Shown here: one piece after another, positions 1 through 8,161 of the stretch
How the letters are laid out: the number at the start of each line of letters is the position of its first letter
Position numbering within the stretch: position 1 is the stretch's first letter
Assembly (NCBI GenBank): GCA_002436415.1
Contig: DJMA01000040.1
Coordinates: forward strand, 1 to 61,051
Direction of reading: 5' to 3'
Source of the DNA: Bdellovibrionaceae bacterium UBA6502
GTDB lineage: Bacteria > Bdellovibrionota > Bdellovibrionia > Bdellovibrionales > UBA840
DNA length: 61,051 nt
Notes under the pieces: model-generated
The model's input: the letters and a program-made list of their open reading frames with translations, nothing else
The model's database searches: none
What the model was told of the DNA's origin: nothing
Position numbers and translations under genes: made by a program

Positions 1-33
1 TAGAGCCGTAGAGCCGTAGAGCCGTAGAGCCCG
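1..33. repeat. Short tandem repeat, unit TAGAGCCG
   Basis: Three exact head-to-tail copies of the 8-bp unit TAGAGCCG are followed by a fourth copy with one extra C. The array touches the left edge of the window, so its true length is unknown. It lies just downstream of the leftward tRNA-Arg gene. I see no coding potential in it. Confidence 0.8.
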
Positions 34-72
34 TTTTTTCTTTTTCTGGTGTTTGATTCTTTTTTAGAAATC

Positions 73-149
73 TGGCGATCCGGGCAGGATTCGAACCTGC
101 GACCCACAGCTTAGAAGGCTGTTGCTCTATCCAGCTGAGCTACCGGACC
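73..149 (-). tRNA. tRNA-Arg (anticodon UCU)
   Basis: Read on the minus strand this is a complete 77-nt tRNA. The 7-bp acceptor stem pairs 149-143 (GGTCCGG) with 83-77 (CCGGATC, one G-T wobble), the discriminator is G, and CCA is encoded. The anticodon stem ACAGC/GCTGT holds the loop CTTCTAA, so the anticodon is TCT, which reads AGA arginine codons. The D-arm (TAGCTCAGCTGGATAGAGCA) and T-loop (GTTCGAATC) are canonical. It stands alone; no other tRNA is adjacent. Confidence 0.96.
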
Positions 150-166
150 GCGCTTTTGGAAAAGCC

Positions 167-195
167 ATAGTATTGATAGATTGGTTTTCAGGCAA
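167..195 (-). promoter_or_regulatory. Promoter of tRNA-Arg
   Basis: On the minus strand TTGCCT (195-190) and TACTAT (172-167) are separated by 17 bp, a good sigma70-type match. Transcription would begin near 160, about ten bases before the mature tRNA 5' end at 149. Confidence 0.7.
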
Positions 196-341
196 GATCT
201 TTTTGTGAATTGGTTAAAGACAAGGCTGTAGTTAAATCACTTTATGGATTTTTTTCTAATTTTTATGTGCTTTCAGATACTTAGCCGCCTTGGAGATAAA
301 ATGTGTTTAGCCTTTTCGTGTTAAAATAAATATAGAAAGCA

Positions 342-371
342 CTTCTCTCTCTAAAAATCAAGAAAGAGAAG
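342..371 (-). terminator. Terminator-like hairpin after manC
   Basis: Arms of 11 bases (342-352 and 361-371) enclose an 8-base loop. The one non-Watson-Crick position is C.A on the plus strand but a G-U wobble in minus-strand RNA, so the hairpin is best formed by leftward transcripts. It lies 17 bases past the manC stop. The U-rich tail is weak and interrupted. Confidence 0.5.
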
Positions 372-388
372 CCGGCTCAATAAAGTGG

Positions 389-1771
389 CTATTTTCTACC
401 ATAATCATCAGAGTATCTAACGATATCATCCTCACCAAAATACTCTCCCGTTTGTATCTCCACAAATTCGAGAGCTTCTGACTCAGGATTTTCCATACGG
501 TGTTTCGCATTTCGAGGGATCTCGATGGAATCCCCTACCTCTAAAATATGTTCTTCATCGTTTAAAATCACTTTAGCACGGCCACTAATTAAAACCCAGT
601 GTTCACTGCGTTTCTCATGACTTTGGTAGCTTAAACGCTGTTTCGGGTTAATTACGATTCGTTTTACCTTAAACTCAGGTTCATCCTGTAGAACCGTATA
701 CTTTCCCCAGGGGCGATGTTCAAAAAGATGCTCTCTGATTGAGTAATGCTTATCTTTTAATTGCTGAACCACTTGTTTTACCTTTTGGCTCTCCCCTTTT
801 TTACAAACCAGTAAGGTGTCCCCAGTATCCACAACAATCAAATCACTAACACCTACCAAAGCTACCGCTTTCGATGTGTTTGAAAAAACAAAGTTGTTCT
901 CGGCTTGCAAACTCATGTCCACTCCACCAGAGCCTAGCTTGCGGTCAAAATGAGTTGCCACTTCATCCCACGAGCCTAAATCAGACCAACCAATATCACA
1001 AGGTACACAAGCAATGTCTTTCGTGTTTTCCATAATGGCATAATCAACAGACTCAGAGCGAACTTCAGAATACACTTCTTCTAGGTTTGAAAAGTCAGAC
1101 TTTAAAGCTAACATCTTTTGCCAAATGTCATTGGCGTGTTCTTCAAACATAGAAATCATATGACTAACTTGAAACACAAAAATACCTGCGTTCCAAAAAA
1201 AGTTTCCTTGCCGTAAATACTCACTAGCAGTTTCTTCCGCAGGTTTTTCTCTAAAACCTAAACTAGCGTAAGCCTTTAAATACTCCAAACGATCTAGCTC
1301 AGTGTCATTTGTTTCTATATATCCAAAACCAGTTGCTGGGAACTTTGGTTTAATTCCCAAAGTTACAATTTTTTTTGTCTCAGCCACTTTTTGTGCAAGC
1401 TCAATGGCCTTTAAAAACTCTGTTTCGTTTTCAATGATATGATCCGCTGGAAATATACCAACGATCTCATCCATTTTTCCCTCGAGTTGCAGTTGACGAC
1501 AAACTAAAGCCACTGCCGGTGCTGTGTTTCTTGGACTTGGCTCATAGAGAGTATGTTCATTTTTTAAATTTAAATCTAAAAGAGACTGCTCTGTTAAAAC
1601 ACGTAATCTCTCTGTGGTGATTACCCGAGTCTCCCCCAACTTCTGCAAACGTAGAAGGGTCTTTGTCATCAAAGACTCTTCCATCAAATCACAAAACTGC
1701 TTCGGATACTTTTCACGAGAAAGGGGCCACAATCTTGTACCACTGCCCCCAGACATAATCACTGGAATCAT
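389..1771 (-). CDS. manC: Mannose-1-phosphate guanylyltransferase / mannose-6-phosphate isomerase
   Basis: Bifunctional type II enzyme of GDP-mannose synthesis: it isomerises fructose-6-P to mannose-6-P and joins mannose-1-P to GTP to give GDP-mannose. The 460-residue length is typical. Seen in the sequence: the N-terminal nucleotidyltransferase signature GGSGTRLWPLSR (residues 8-19), the FREKPAEE motif near residue 172 that contacts the sugar phosphate, and a C-terminal cupin isomerase domain from about residue 350 (EHRPWGKY) with QSHEKRSEHW. It starts 5 bp after the wbpE stop and is probably co-transcribed with it. No phosphomannomutase lies in the window, so mannose-1-P supply must come from elsewhere. 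Confidence 0.93.
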   Translation of the reverse strand: MIPVIMSGGSGTRLWPLSREKYPKQFCDLMEESLMTKTLLRLQKLGETRVITTERLRVLTEQSLLDLNLKNEHTLYEPSPRNTAPAVALVCRQLQLEGKMDEIVGIFPADHIIENETEFLKAIELAQKVAETKKIVTLGIKPKFPATGFGYIETNDTELDRLEYLKAYASLGFREKPAEETASEYLRQGNFFWNAGIFVFQVSHMISMFEEHANDIWQKMLALKSDFSNLEEVYSEVRSESVDYAIMENTKDIACVPCDIGWSDLGSWDEVATHFDRKLGSGGVDMSLQAENNFVFSNTSKAVALVGVSDLIVVDTGDTLLVCKKGESQKVKQVVQQLKDKHYSIREHLFEHRPWGKYTVLQDEPEFKVKRIVINPKQRLSYQSHEKRSEHWVLISGRAKVILNDEEHILEVGDSIEIPRNAKHRMENPESEALEFVEIQTGEYFGEDDIVRYSDDYGRK

Positions 1772-1776
1772 ATTAC

Positions 1777-2883
1777 CTACTTAACGTAAAAACTTTTAAC
1801 TGCATTAAAAATATAATCTTGAGTCTCCTCATCCAAATAAGGATGCATCGGTAAACTCATAACCATCCCTGCCAGTTTTTCACTGTTCTCTAAAGAGATG
1901 TTACCAAACATTTTTTCATAAACTGGCTGACGATACATTGGCTTCGGATAATGAACCGCTGTAGGAACATTCTTATCTTTCAAGTGTGCCTGTAAAGCCT
2001 CACGATCTTTTACCTGTAAAGTGTATTGAGCAAAAACAGAATCACGATCTGCTTTAACCTTGGTTGGAGTTACAAAATCAGAAAGCTCTGAAAACAGCTC
2101 ATCATACCTGGCCCCAATTCTCTTTCTTGCTTCGATCTCTTGCGGATAAGCCGCTAGCTTTGGTAACAAAACTGCCGCCTGAATACTATCAAATCGCGCA
2201 TTCATACCAATATGTTCATGATTATAACGACTAGCTTCACCATGCATTCTTAAGCGACGCATCTTTTCGTGAAGGTCAGCGTCATTGGTAAACACTGCTC
2301 CACCATCGCCATACACACCTAAAGGCTTTGCTGGAAAGAAGCTTGTACAACCAATCAAGGCAACACCACAGCTTCGCTTCCCATTATAACTAGCTCCAAA
2401 GCTTTGAGCGGCATCCTCAATCACACCTAATTTATGTTTTTCTGCGATCGCAACGATTTCATTCATATCTGCCATTTGACCATAAAGACCTACTGGAATT
2501 ATCGCCTTAGTTTTGTCAGTAATTGCCGCTTCAATTTTTGTAACATCTATTAAAGCAGTCTCTAACTCAACATCGACAAAAATTGGAGTAGCGCCAAAAA
2601 AGCTAACTACCTCAGCGGTGGCAAAGAATGAGAAGCCAGGAACAATCACTTCGTCGCCTGGGCCGATATCTAAAGCCATTAAGGCCAACATCAAAGCATC
2701 TGTACCATTACCGCAAGTAAGCGCATTTTTTGTCCCTGTGAACTCGGCCAATTTTTGTTCAGCCTCGACAACTTCTGGCCCCAGAATGTATTGGCCGTGC
2801 TCAAGGACTTTAAATATCCCCGCGTCGATTTGTTCTTTAAGTTGTGAATATTGTTTCTTTAAATCGATAAAATTGATTTGCAC
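1777..2883 (-). CDS. wbpE: DegT/DnrJ-type sugar-nucleotide aminotransferase, WbpE-like
   Basis: PLP-dependent aminotransferase of the DegT/DnrJ/EryC1/StrS family, 368 aa. The sequence strongly resembles what I recall of Pseudomonas WbpE, which aminates UDP-3-keto-GlcNAcA: it shares DAGI..VL.HGQYILGPEV near the N-terminus, GNGTDAL, ED.AQSFGASY and the PLP-lysine motif FFPAKPLGVYGDGG. The start is GTG with AGGGAG five bases upstream. WbpB/WbpD-type partners are absent here, so the true substrate (UDP-3-keto-GlcNAcA or another 3-keto sugar) cannot be fixed from context. It is the first gene of a two-gene leftward operon with manC. Confidence 0.85.
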   Translation of the reverse strand: MQINFIDLKKQYSQLKEQIDAGIFKVLEHGQYILGPEVVEAEQKLAEFTGTKNALTCGNGTDALMLALMALDIGPGDEVIVPGFSFFATAEVVSFFGATPIFVDVELETALIDVTKIEAAITDKTKAIIPVGLYGQMADMNEIVAIAEKHKLGVIEDAAQSFGASYNGKRSCGVALIGCTSFFPAKPLGVYGDGGAVFTNDADLHEKMRRLRMHGEASRYNHEHIGMNARFDSIQAAVLLPKLAAYPQEIEARKRIGARYDELFSELSDFVTPTKVKADRDSVFAQYTLQVKDREALQAHLKDKNVPTAVHYPKPMYRQPVYEKMFGNISLENSEKLAGMVMSLPMHPYLDEETQDYIFNAVKSFYVK

Positions 2884-2910
2884 CTGAACTCCCTTAGAAT
2901 CGGATCTGAA

Positions 2911-2957
2911 AGTATAAATAAAGCTAGTATCGCAAGTATTGTATCAGAATGATACAA
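2911..2957 (-). promoter_or_regulatory. Inverted repeat and -10 element upstream of wbpE
   Basis: A perfect inverted repeat (TTGTATC, 5-base spacer, GATACAA; 2939-2957) sits upstream of a minus-strand -10 match TATACT (2916-2911). No good -35 box lies at 16-18 bp, and the repeat occupies roughly the -35 to -55 region. This placement would suit an activator or repressor site. The binding protein is unknown. Confidence 0.4.
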
Positions 2958-3027
2958 GCACTTTTAGCTCTAATTATTGTCAAATATTTTTACACTAGAG
3001 GCTCTAAGGCAGCAATTCTATTGGGGT

Positions 3028-3057
3028 TTGACCTGGCACAGCATTTGTATATGTATA
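3028..3057 (+). promoter_or_regulatory. Candidate promoter of the 3074 gene; overlapping sigma70 and sigma54 readings
   Basis: Two readings overlap. As sigma54, TGGCAC-N5-TTGTA (3034-3049) keeps GG and the -12 doublet exactly 10 bases apart; the only fault in the core is GT in place of GC. As sigma70, TTGACC (3028-3033) and TGTATA (3052-3057) are 18 bp apart. Both predict a start at about 3060-3064, giving a very short leader that still includes the AGGAGG ribosome-binding site at 3064-3069. Confidence 0.4.
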
Positions 3058-3073
3058 GGGCATAGGAGGGCAT

Positions 3074-3382
3074 ATGGCTCATTTAACAAAAGTTTTATTT
3101 GTAAATTTAGTAGGATTAGCTTTCAGCGTAGGCGCTTTCGCAGGACAGTCTACAAATCTACCTAAAAATGTAGATCTTCAAACAATTAATGAGGTTGTAA
3201 AAGTAGAGAAACAGAAACTTCCTATTGATGTAATTTCTGCGGACTTCAACTCTTTGGTTGAAGAGAAAAAAGTAGAATTGGATAGAAACTCAATCCAATT
3301 TGATGACACCCTAGAGGAGCTAGAAGCAAAAACTCTTGAAGGTGGAGAAGATAGAAACATTTTGGATGACATCCAATTGTAA
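3074..3382 (+). CDS. Small secreted acidic protein of unknown function
   Basis: 102 aa, not a family I recognise. The N-terminus (MAHLTKVLFVNLVGLAFSVG) is a classic signal peptide: a lysine, a hydrophobic core, then AFA|GQ as the probable cleavage site near residue 23. The mature part is about 80 residues, rich in E, D and K, without cysteine. A strong AGGAGG lies 4 bases before the ATG. The coding region contains perfect inverted repeats (AATTGGAT 3276-3283 with ATCCAATT 3293-3300; TTGGAT 3362-3367 with ATCCAA 3371-3376). It precedes the metH leader hairpin and could share a transcript with metH. Confidence 0.7.
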   Translation: MAHLTKVLFVNLVGLAFSVGAFAGQSTNLPKNVDLQTINEVVKVEKQKLPIDVISADFNSLVEEKKVELDRNSIQFDDTLEELEAKTLEGGEDRNILDDIQL

Positions 3383-3399
3383 ACACTTGTCATGTTGTA

Positions 3400-3519
3400 G
3401 AGAGGAGCTCTCCTAGCACGTGATGCATAACGCACGCAATTATTCTTCTCTTAGACAGTGATCAAATTGATGAAAAAGTATATAAAAAGCTCCTAATACA
3501 ACCTAGGAGCTTTTTCTTT
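3400..3519 (+). promoter_or_regulatory. metH leader: hairpin holding the metH ribosome-binding site, with alternative pairings
   Basis: A perfect 12-bp hairpin (3484-3495 with 3504-3515, loop of 8) is followed by a T-rich run and looks like an intrinsic terminator for the gene upstream. However, the only Shine-Dalgarno for metH, AGGAG at 3505-3509, lies inside its 3' arm, and the TTG start (3519) is in the T-run. Upstream, AGGAGCT at 3403-3409 is an exact complement of the hairpin 5' arm (3488-3494), and CTCCTAG at 3410-3416 is an exact complement of the SD arm (3503-3509). This is the arrangement expected of an attenuator or riboswitch-like element. It matches no SAM, SAH or cobalamin riboswitch consensus that I can recognise. 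Confidence 0.55.
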
Positions 3520-6500
3520 TGAATCGATCAGAACGCATCAACCTATTGTTAGAAAAATCTAAATCAGAAATCTTAGTTATCGACGGTGCCATGGGTACCT
3601 GCTTACAAAACCTAAATCTAACTGCTGAAGACTTTGGCGGAGAAGAATTAGATGGATGTAACGAAAACCTTGTAATCACTCGCCCTGATGTCATTGAAGA
3701 CATCCACTATAAGTACCTACAGGCTGGGGCTGATATTATTGAGACAAACACCTTTGGTGGAACACCTGTGGTTTTGGCAGAGTACGACCTTCAAGATCAA
3801 TACAAAGAAATCAATAGCATAGCCACTCAACTTGCCGTTAAAGCAAGAGATCGATTTGAAGCAGAAAACCCAGGAGAAAGGCGTTTTGTTGCCGGTAGCA
3901 TGGGGCCCACCACCAAAGCAATTTCTGTAACTGGTGGAATTACTTTTGAAGAACTAATCGAGAACTTCTACGAACAAGCAAAATACCTTTATCAAGGTGG
4001 AGCCGATTACTTTTTATTAGAAACCTCGCAAGACACAAGAAACATTAAAGCTGGATTGATCGCAATCAATCAGCTTAACGCAGAAATTGAAAACCCTCTT
4101 CCCGTAGCAGTCAGTGGTACGATCGAACCAATGGGTAGCATGCTTGGTGGTCAAGCAGTAGACGCTTTAGTCGCCTCCTTGAAGCATATCAACTTGTTTT
4201 ACCTTGGCTTAAATTGCGCCACCGGACCTGACTTTATGACGGACCACGTTCGAACTATGGCTGAAATGGCAGATTGTGCTGTTGCTTGCGTTCCAAATGC
4301 TGGCCTTCCTGATGAAGATGGTAACTACTTAGAAACCCCAGCAATGATGAGCAAAGTTTTAGAGCGCTTTATGAAAGAGGGGTGGATAAATTTTGTTGGT
4401 GGTTGTTGTGGAACGACCTATGGTCACATTACTGCCTTTCGTGAAATTGCAAAAAGAAACAAAGCGAGAATACCAAATGCCGATCAAGTTTCTGACCTTT
4501 CAGGGATTGAATATTTAGCCATTGAAAATGACGGACGTCCTTACCTTGTCGGAGAAAGAACTAACGTAATTGGCTCAAGAAAATTTAAACGTCTGATCGT
4601 TGAAGAAAAGTTTGATGAAGCCTCTGAGATCGCTAAAGCACAAGTAAAAAAAGGCGCTCACATTATCGACGTATGTTTAGCAAACCCCGATCGCGATGAG
4701 CTATCAGATGTTACAAAGTTTTTAGACCAAGTGATCAAAAAAATCAAAGTACCCTTAATGATCGATAGTACCGATGAAAAAGTAATCGATGTGGCCCTAA
4801 CCTACTCGCAAGGAAAGGCTATCATCAATTCAATCAATCTCGAAGATGGTGAAGAACGCTTTGAAGCGGTTGTACCATTGGCGAAAAAATATGGAGCGGC
4901 TCTTGTAGTAGGAACCATTGATGACGATCCAAAACAAGGAATGGCAGTTAGCAGAGAAAGAAAACTTGAGGTTGCAACTAGGTCTTACGACTTATTAACT
5001 AAAAAGTACGGTTTTCCTGAGGAAGACATTTATTGGGACCCTTTGGTATTTCCTTGCGCTACGGGAGATGAAAACTATGTTGGTTCAGCCGTTGAGACTA
5101 TTGAAGGCATTCGCTTAATCAAAGAGAAATACCCGATGACAAAAAGTGTTCTCGGTATCTCGAATATCAGCTTTGGCTTACCTCCCGCCGGTCGCGAGGT
5201 ACTAAACTCCGTTTTTACTTACCACTGTACCCAATCAGGTCTTGATTTGGCCATTGTAAACACAGAGCTATTCAAACGTTTTAGCGCCATTAGCGAAGAA
5301 GAAATTGAGCTATGCAATAATTTACTATGGAACCGCGGAGAAGACCCTGTGGCCGCCTTTGCTGATTTCTACAGAGACAAAACCGTTACCAAAACAGATA
5401 AGTCCACCCTACCACTTATGGAGAGATTGCCACAATATATCTTAGAAGGTTCCAAAGATGGTTTACGAGAAGACTTAGATGAAGCCATGCAAAGCATGAA
5501 GCCACTAGAAATCATCAATGGTCCACTTATGGCAGGAATGGATATCGTTGGAAAACTCTTCAACGAAAACAAATTGATCGTAGCCGAAGTACTACAATCG
5601 GCAGAGGCTATGAAAGCCGCCGTTGCTCACCTAGAACAATTCATGGAAAAAAATGACACCCAAACCAAAGCAAAAATATTACTTGCTACAGTAAAAGGTG
5701 ATGTTCATGATATTGGTAAAAACTTGGTTGATATAATCTTATCTAATAATGGCTACGATGTTATAAACCTAGGAATTAAAATTACATCCGATCAAATTTT
5801 GGCGGCAGTAAAAGAACACGGCCCAGACATGATTGGCCTAAGTGGTCTTTTGGTAAAATCAGCCCAACAAATGATTATTACTGCTGACGATTTAGCAAAA
5901 TCAGGAATTGACCTACCAATCTTAGTTGGTGGAGCCGCCTTGACCAGAAATTTCGTAAACCGAAAAATCGCTGCGGCCTATGAAGGAACCGTTGTCTATG
6001 CGAAAGATGCGATGGATGGCCTTTCGATTGCCAATAAAATCATTCAACCAGAAAGTTTCGAACAATTAAAAGCTAGTATTGCTTCAGAGATTGCTGAACT
6101 CTCCGACCTAAACGAAGCAAAAAAAGAAGAGCGCAAAGAAGTTCTCACTAGGTCCTCTAAACTATCTTTTGTCGATAATATTCCAGAGCCTAGTGACTAT
6201 CAAAAGCACGTGATTAAAAATACTCCCCTAGATCTTATCTGGAAATTCATTAACCCAATTATGCTCTATGGTCGACACCTAGGTTTAAATGGAAAACTGG
6301 CTAAATTTATTGGTGAAGGAAACTTTAAAGAACTTAAAAATATGGATGGCGGACAAAAGGCCATAGAACTTTACGAAGAAGTAGAAAAGGTTAAAAAACT
6401 TTACCGCGACACACACTTTAGCGCTGGAGCCGTATACCAATTTTTCAAAGCCAATGGCGAAGGCAATACAGTTAAAATCTTCAAAAATAATACTGACGAA

Positions 6501-7007
6501 AGCTCTAGTCATGAAATCACCTTCCCTCGTCAAAATAAAGAAGATGGTTTGTGTTTGAGTGATTACTTAAATCGTGAAAAAGCATCTGATAACATTTGTT
6601 TCTTTTCTGTGACCTTTGGAAATGGCATTAGAGAGCTTGCCGAAAAATTAAAAAACGAAGGAAACTACCTCCACTCGCATATCGTTGCGGCTCTAGCATT
6701 AGAAAGTGCCGAAGCTTACGCAGAGTATTTGCATCAAAAAATTCGAGCTCTTTGGGGCTTTGAAGACTCAATTGATATGACAATGATGGATCGATTCCGC
6801 GCTAATTACCGAGGAAAAAGATATTCCTTTGGCTACCCAGCATGCCCTTCCCTAGAAGACCAAAGTGTTTTATTTGATCTACTGAATCCCACCCCGGATA
6901 TTGGTGTCGAGCTAACAGAAGGTTTCATGATGGACCCAGAAGCTAGTGTCTCAGCCATTGTGTTTCATCATCCTGAAGCAACTTACTACTCTGTTGGAGG
7001 AGTGTGA
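3519..7007 (+). CDS. metH: Cobalamin-dependent methionine synthase
   Basis: Transfers a methyl group from methyltetrahydrofolate via cobalamin to homocysteine, giving methionine in the cytoplasm. Full length at 1162 aa (E. coli 1227). The order is canonical: homocysteine-binding module with DGAMGT (22-27) and the zinc cysteines at LNCATGP and GGCCGTT (about 294-300); the folate module (VGERTNVIGSRKF); the cobalamin cap and binding module with DVHDIG near 728, whose His ligates cobalt; and the AdoMet reactivation module ending in GYPACP near 1105. The TTG start gives the usual spacer before the first motif. Its ribosome-binding site is embedded in a 12-bp hairpin. One base separates its stop from the next gene. 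Confidence 0.96.
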   Translation: MNRSERINLLLEKSKSEILVIDGAMGTCLQNLNLTAEDFGGEELDGCNENLVITRPDVIEDIHYKYLQAGADIIETNTFGGTPVVLAEYDLQDQYKEINSIATQLAVKARDRFEAENPGERRFVAGSMGPTTKAISVTGGITFEELIENFYEQAKYLYQGGADYFLLETSQDTRNIKAGLIAINQLNAEIENPLPVAVSGTIEPMGSMLGGQAVDALVASLKHINLFYLGLNCATGPDFMTDHVRTMAEMADCAVACVPNAGLPDEDGNYLETPAMMSKVLERFMKEGWINFVGGCCGTTYGHITAFREIAKRNKARIPNADQVSDLSGIEYLAIENDGRPYLVGERTNVIGSRKFKRLIVEEKFDEASEIAKAQVKKGAHIIDVCLANPDRDELSDVTKFLDQVIKKIKVPLMIDSTDEKVIDVALTYSQGKAIINSINLEDGEERFEAVVPLAKKYGAALVVGTIDDDPKQGMAVSRERKLEVATRSYDLLTKKYGFPEEDIYWDPLVFPCATGDENYVGSAVETIEGIRLIKEKYPMTKSVLGISNISFGLPPAGREVLNSVFTYHCTQSGLDLAIVNTELFKRFSAISEEEIELCNNLLWNRGEDPVAAFADFYRDKTVTKTDKSTLPLMERLPQYILEGSKDGLREDLDEAMQSMKPLEIINGPLMAGMDIVGKLFNENKLIVAEVLQSAEAMKAAVAHLEQFMEKNDTQTKAKILLATVKGDVHDIGKNLVDIILSNNGYDVINLGIKITSDQILAAVKEHGPDMIGLSGLLVKSAQQMIITADDLAKSGIDLPILVGGAALTRNFVNRKIAAAYEGTVVYAKDAMDGLSIANKIIQPESFEQLKASIASEIAELSDLNEAKKEERKEVLTRSSKLSFVDNIPEPSDYQKHVIKNTPLDLIWKFINPIMLYGRHLGLNGKLAKFIGEGNFKELKNMDGGQKAIELYEEVEKVKKLYRDTHFSAGAVYQFFKANGEGNTVKIFKNNTDESSSHEITFPRQNKEDGLCLSDYLNREKASDNICFFSVTFGNGIRELAEKLKNEGNYLHSHIVAALALESAEAYAEYLHQKIRALWGFEDSIDMTMMDRFRANYRGKRYSFGYPACPSLEDQSVLFDLLNPTPDIGVELTEGFMMDPEASVSAIVFHHPEATYYSVGGV

Positions 7008-7008
7008 T

Positions 7009-7983
7009 ATGAACATCATGACGACCGGCATTGGAAGTTTACCGCATATCAATATTGATAGCGCGCTAGCTTACAGCTTTCGTCATGACGTCCCCTTCCT
7101 TCCTCAACTACCCATATACAATAAAAATGAATACATGATCTATCAGGCTTTATCGCACTTGCCAGGAATTCAAAAACCTGAAAATGGCATAAGCCTGATC
7201 GACTTAAAAGCTTGGGCTAAAGACAGACAAAACTTTTTAAAACGAGCGAAAAAAGCAAAAACAAACTCTGACTACTCTAGCTTTTTACCTGATAAAGATG
7301 TCTATAGCGCGCTTCAAGCTTTTTATTTTGAAGCTGAAAACAAAAACCCGAAACTCATCAAGCTTCAAATGTGTGGTCCTTTTACGGCCGTGCAATCTCT
7401 GAAGCTTTTAGATCACAGTCCGGTAAAAGATATTCCTGATTTGGTTAATGATATTTTACTACATATAGAATTAAGCATTAAAGCTTTGATACAAAAATTT
7501 TCAACACTAGATTCGAGAATTGTATTTTTCTTCGATGAACCAGCTCTAGTCATTTACTCGAGCTACCAAGGTTTACAATATCGACTTTTTGAAAGAATAT
7601 TAAAAGCCGCCAGATACTTACAAGAAAAAAACATCCAGGTTGGACTTCATTGCTGTGCTAATATTTTGTGGGAACAGGTTTTAGCCTATCCGCAACTTTT
7701 TAACTATTTGTCTTTTGATGTAAACGCCAGCTTACACTCCTTACTAGATCTGAAAGAGGAATTAACTTACTTTTGCAAGTACTCAAATTTGTCATTTGGA
7801 ATCATTCCCACAGATCACCAACATAAAAGCAAATACGATCCAAAACTTACTTCAATCCTAAAAAACATAGCGCTTAGTAAAAACTCTACCCAATTCATCA
7901 GCGCCGCTTGTGGCTTAGCACACCAAAGCCTTGCCGATACGGAAGAAGTTTTTCGGTGTTTGAATATGGAAAAAACAATTTAA
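7009..7983 (+). CDS. Short MetE-like (UROD/MetE fold) methyltransferase
   Basis: 324 aa from the ATG at 7009, chosen because GGAGG lies 8 bases upstream and the metH stop ends at 7007. The protein opens with TTGIGSLPH and FLPQLP, typical of stand-alone proteins that correspond to the C-terminal catalytic half of cobalamin-independent MetE. The likely zinc ligands are present: His and Cys in LHCCAN, a Glu in FFDEPAL, and a late Cys in SAACGLAH. The N-terminal half that binds polyglutamyl folate in full MetE is absent. Tight coupling to metH suggests a role in homocysteine methylation or methyl transfer with a different methyl donor, which is inference. A rightward terminator follows. Confidence 0.75.
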   Translation: MNIMTTGIGSLPHINIDSALAYSFRHDVPFLPQLPIYNKNEYMIYQALSHLPGIQKPENGISLIDLKAWAKDRQNFLKRAKKAKTNSDYSSFLPDKDVYSALQAFYFEAENKNPKLIKLQMCGPFTAVQSLKLLDHSPVKDIPDLVNDILLHIELSIKALIQKFSTLDSRIVFFFDEPALVIYSSYQGLQYRLFERILKAARYLQEKNIQVGLHCCANILWEQVLAYPQLFNYLSFDVNASLHSLLDLKEELTYFCKYSNLSFGIIPTDHQHKSKYDPKLTSILKNIALSKNSTQFISAACGLAHQSLADTEEVFRCLNMEKTI

Positions 7984-8020
7984 GACTTAAGTATTCGAAA
8001 ACATTAGTAACACAAGATTT

Positions 8021-8049
8021 AAAAACGCCTCAGTTTTGGTGTTTTTCTC
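8021..8049 (+). terminator. Intrinsic terminator of the metH operon
   Basis: Nine-base arms 8021-8029 and 8038-8046 (one G-U wobble) enclose TCAGTTTT. The 3' arm itself supplies the T-run. Confidence 0.65.
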
Positions 8050-8161
8050 AGTGTATCGACTTTACTCAAAGCTTTTTCCTAAGAAGAAATATACTAAGAT
8101 ACTTTTCTTTTTTCCAAAATATGGTAAAGATAGCCTTTCATGAAATTGATTGGAGGGCAAT

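Noticed and set aside
2513..2887. 124-residue plus-strand reading frame
   Set aside because: It is entirely antisense to wbpE, has Ser/Lys-rich composition typical of a shadow frame and no SD.
2977..3165. 62-residue plus-strand reading frame before metH
   Set aside because: It overlaps the well-supported secreted-protein start (AGGAGG and signal peptide at 3074) in another frame and has no SD.
3420..3461. Possible short leader peptide (GTG or ATG at 3420-3425, about 12 codons)
   Set aside because: The AGAGGAG is 12 or more bases away and the peptide has no run of Met or other regulatory codons; too weak to call.
3383..3519. Known SAM, SAH or cobalamin riboswitch upstream of metH
   Set aside because: I could not find the conserved core of any of these; only the hairpin and alternative pairings are supported.
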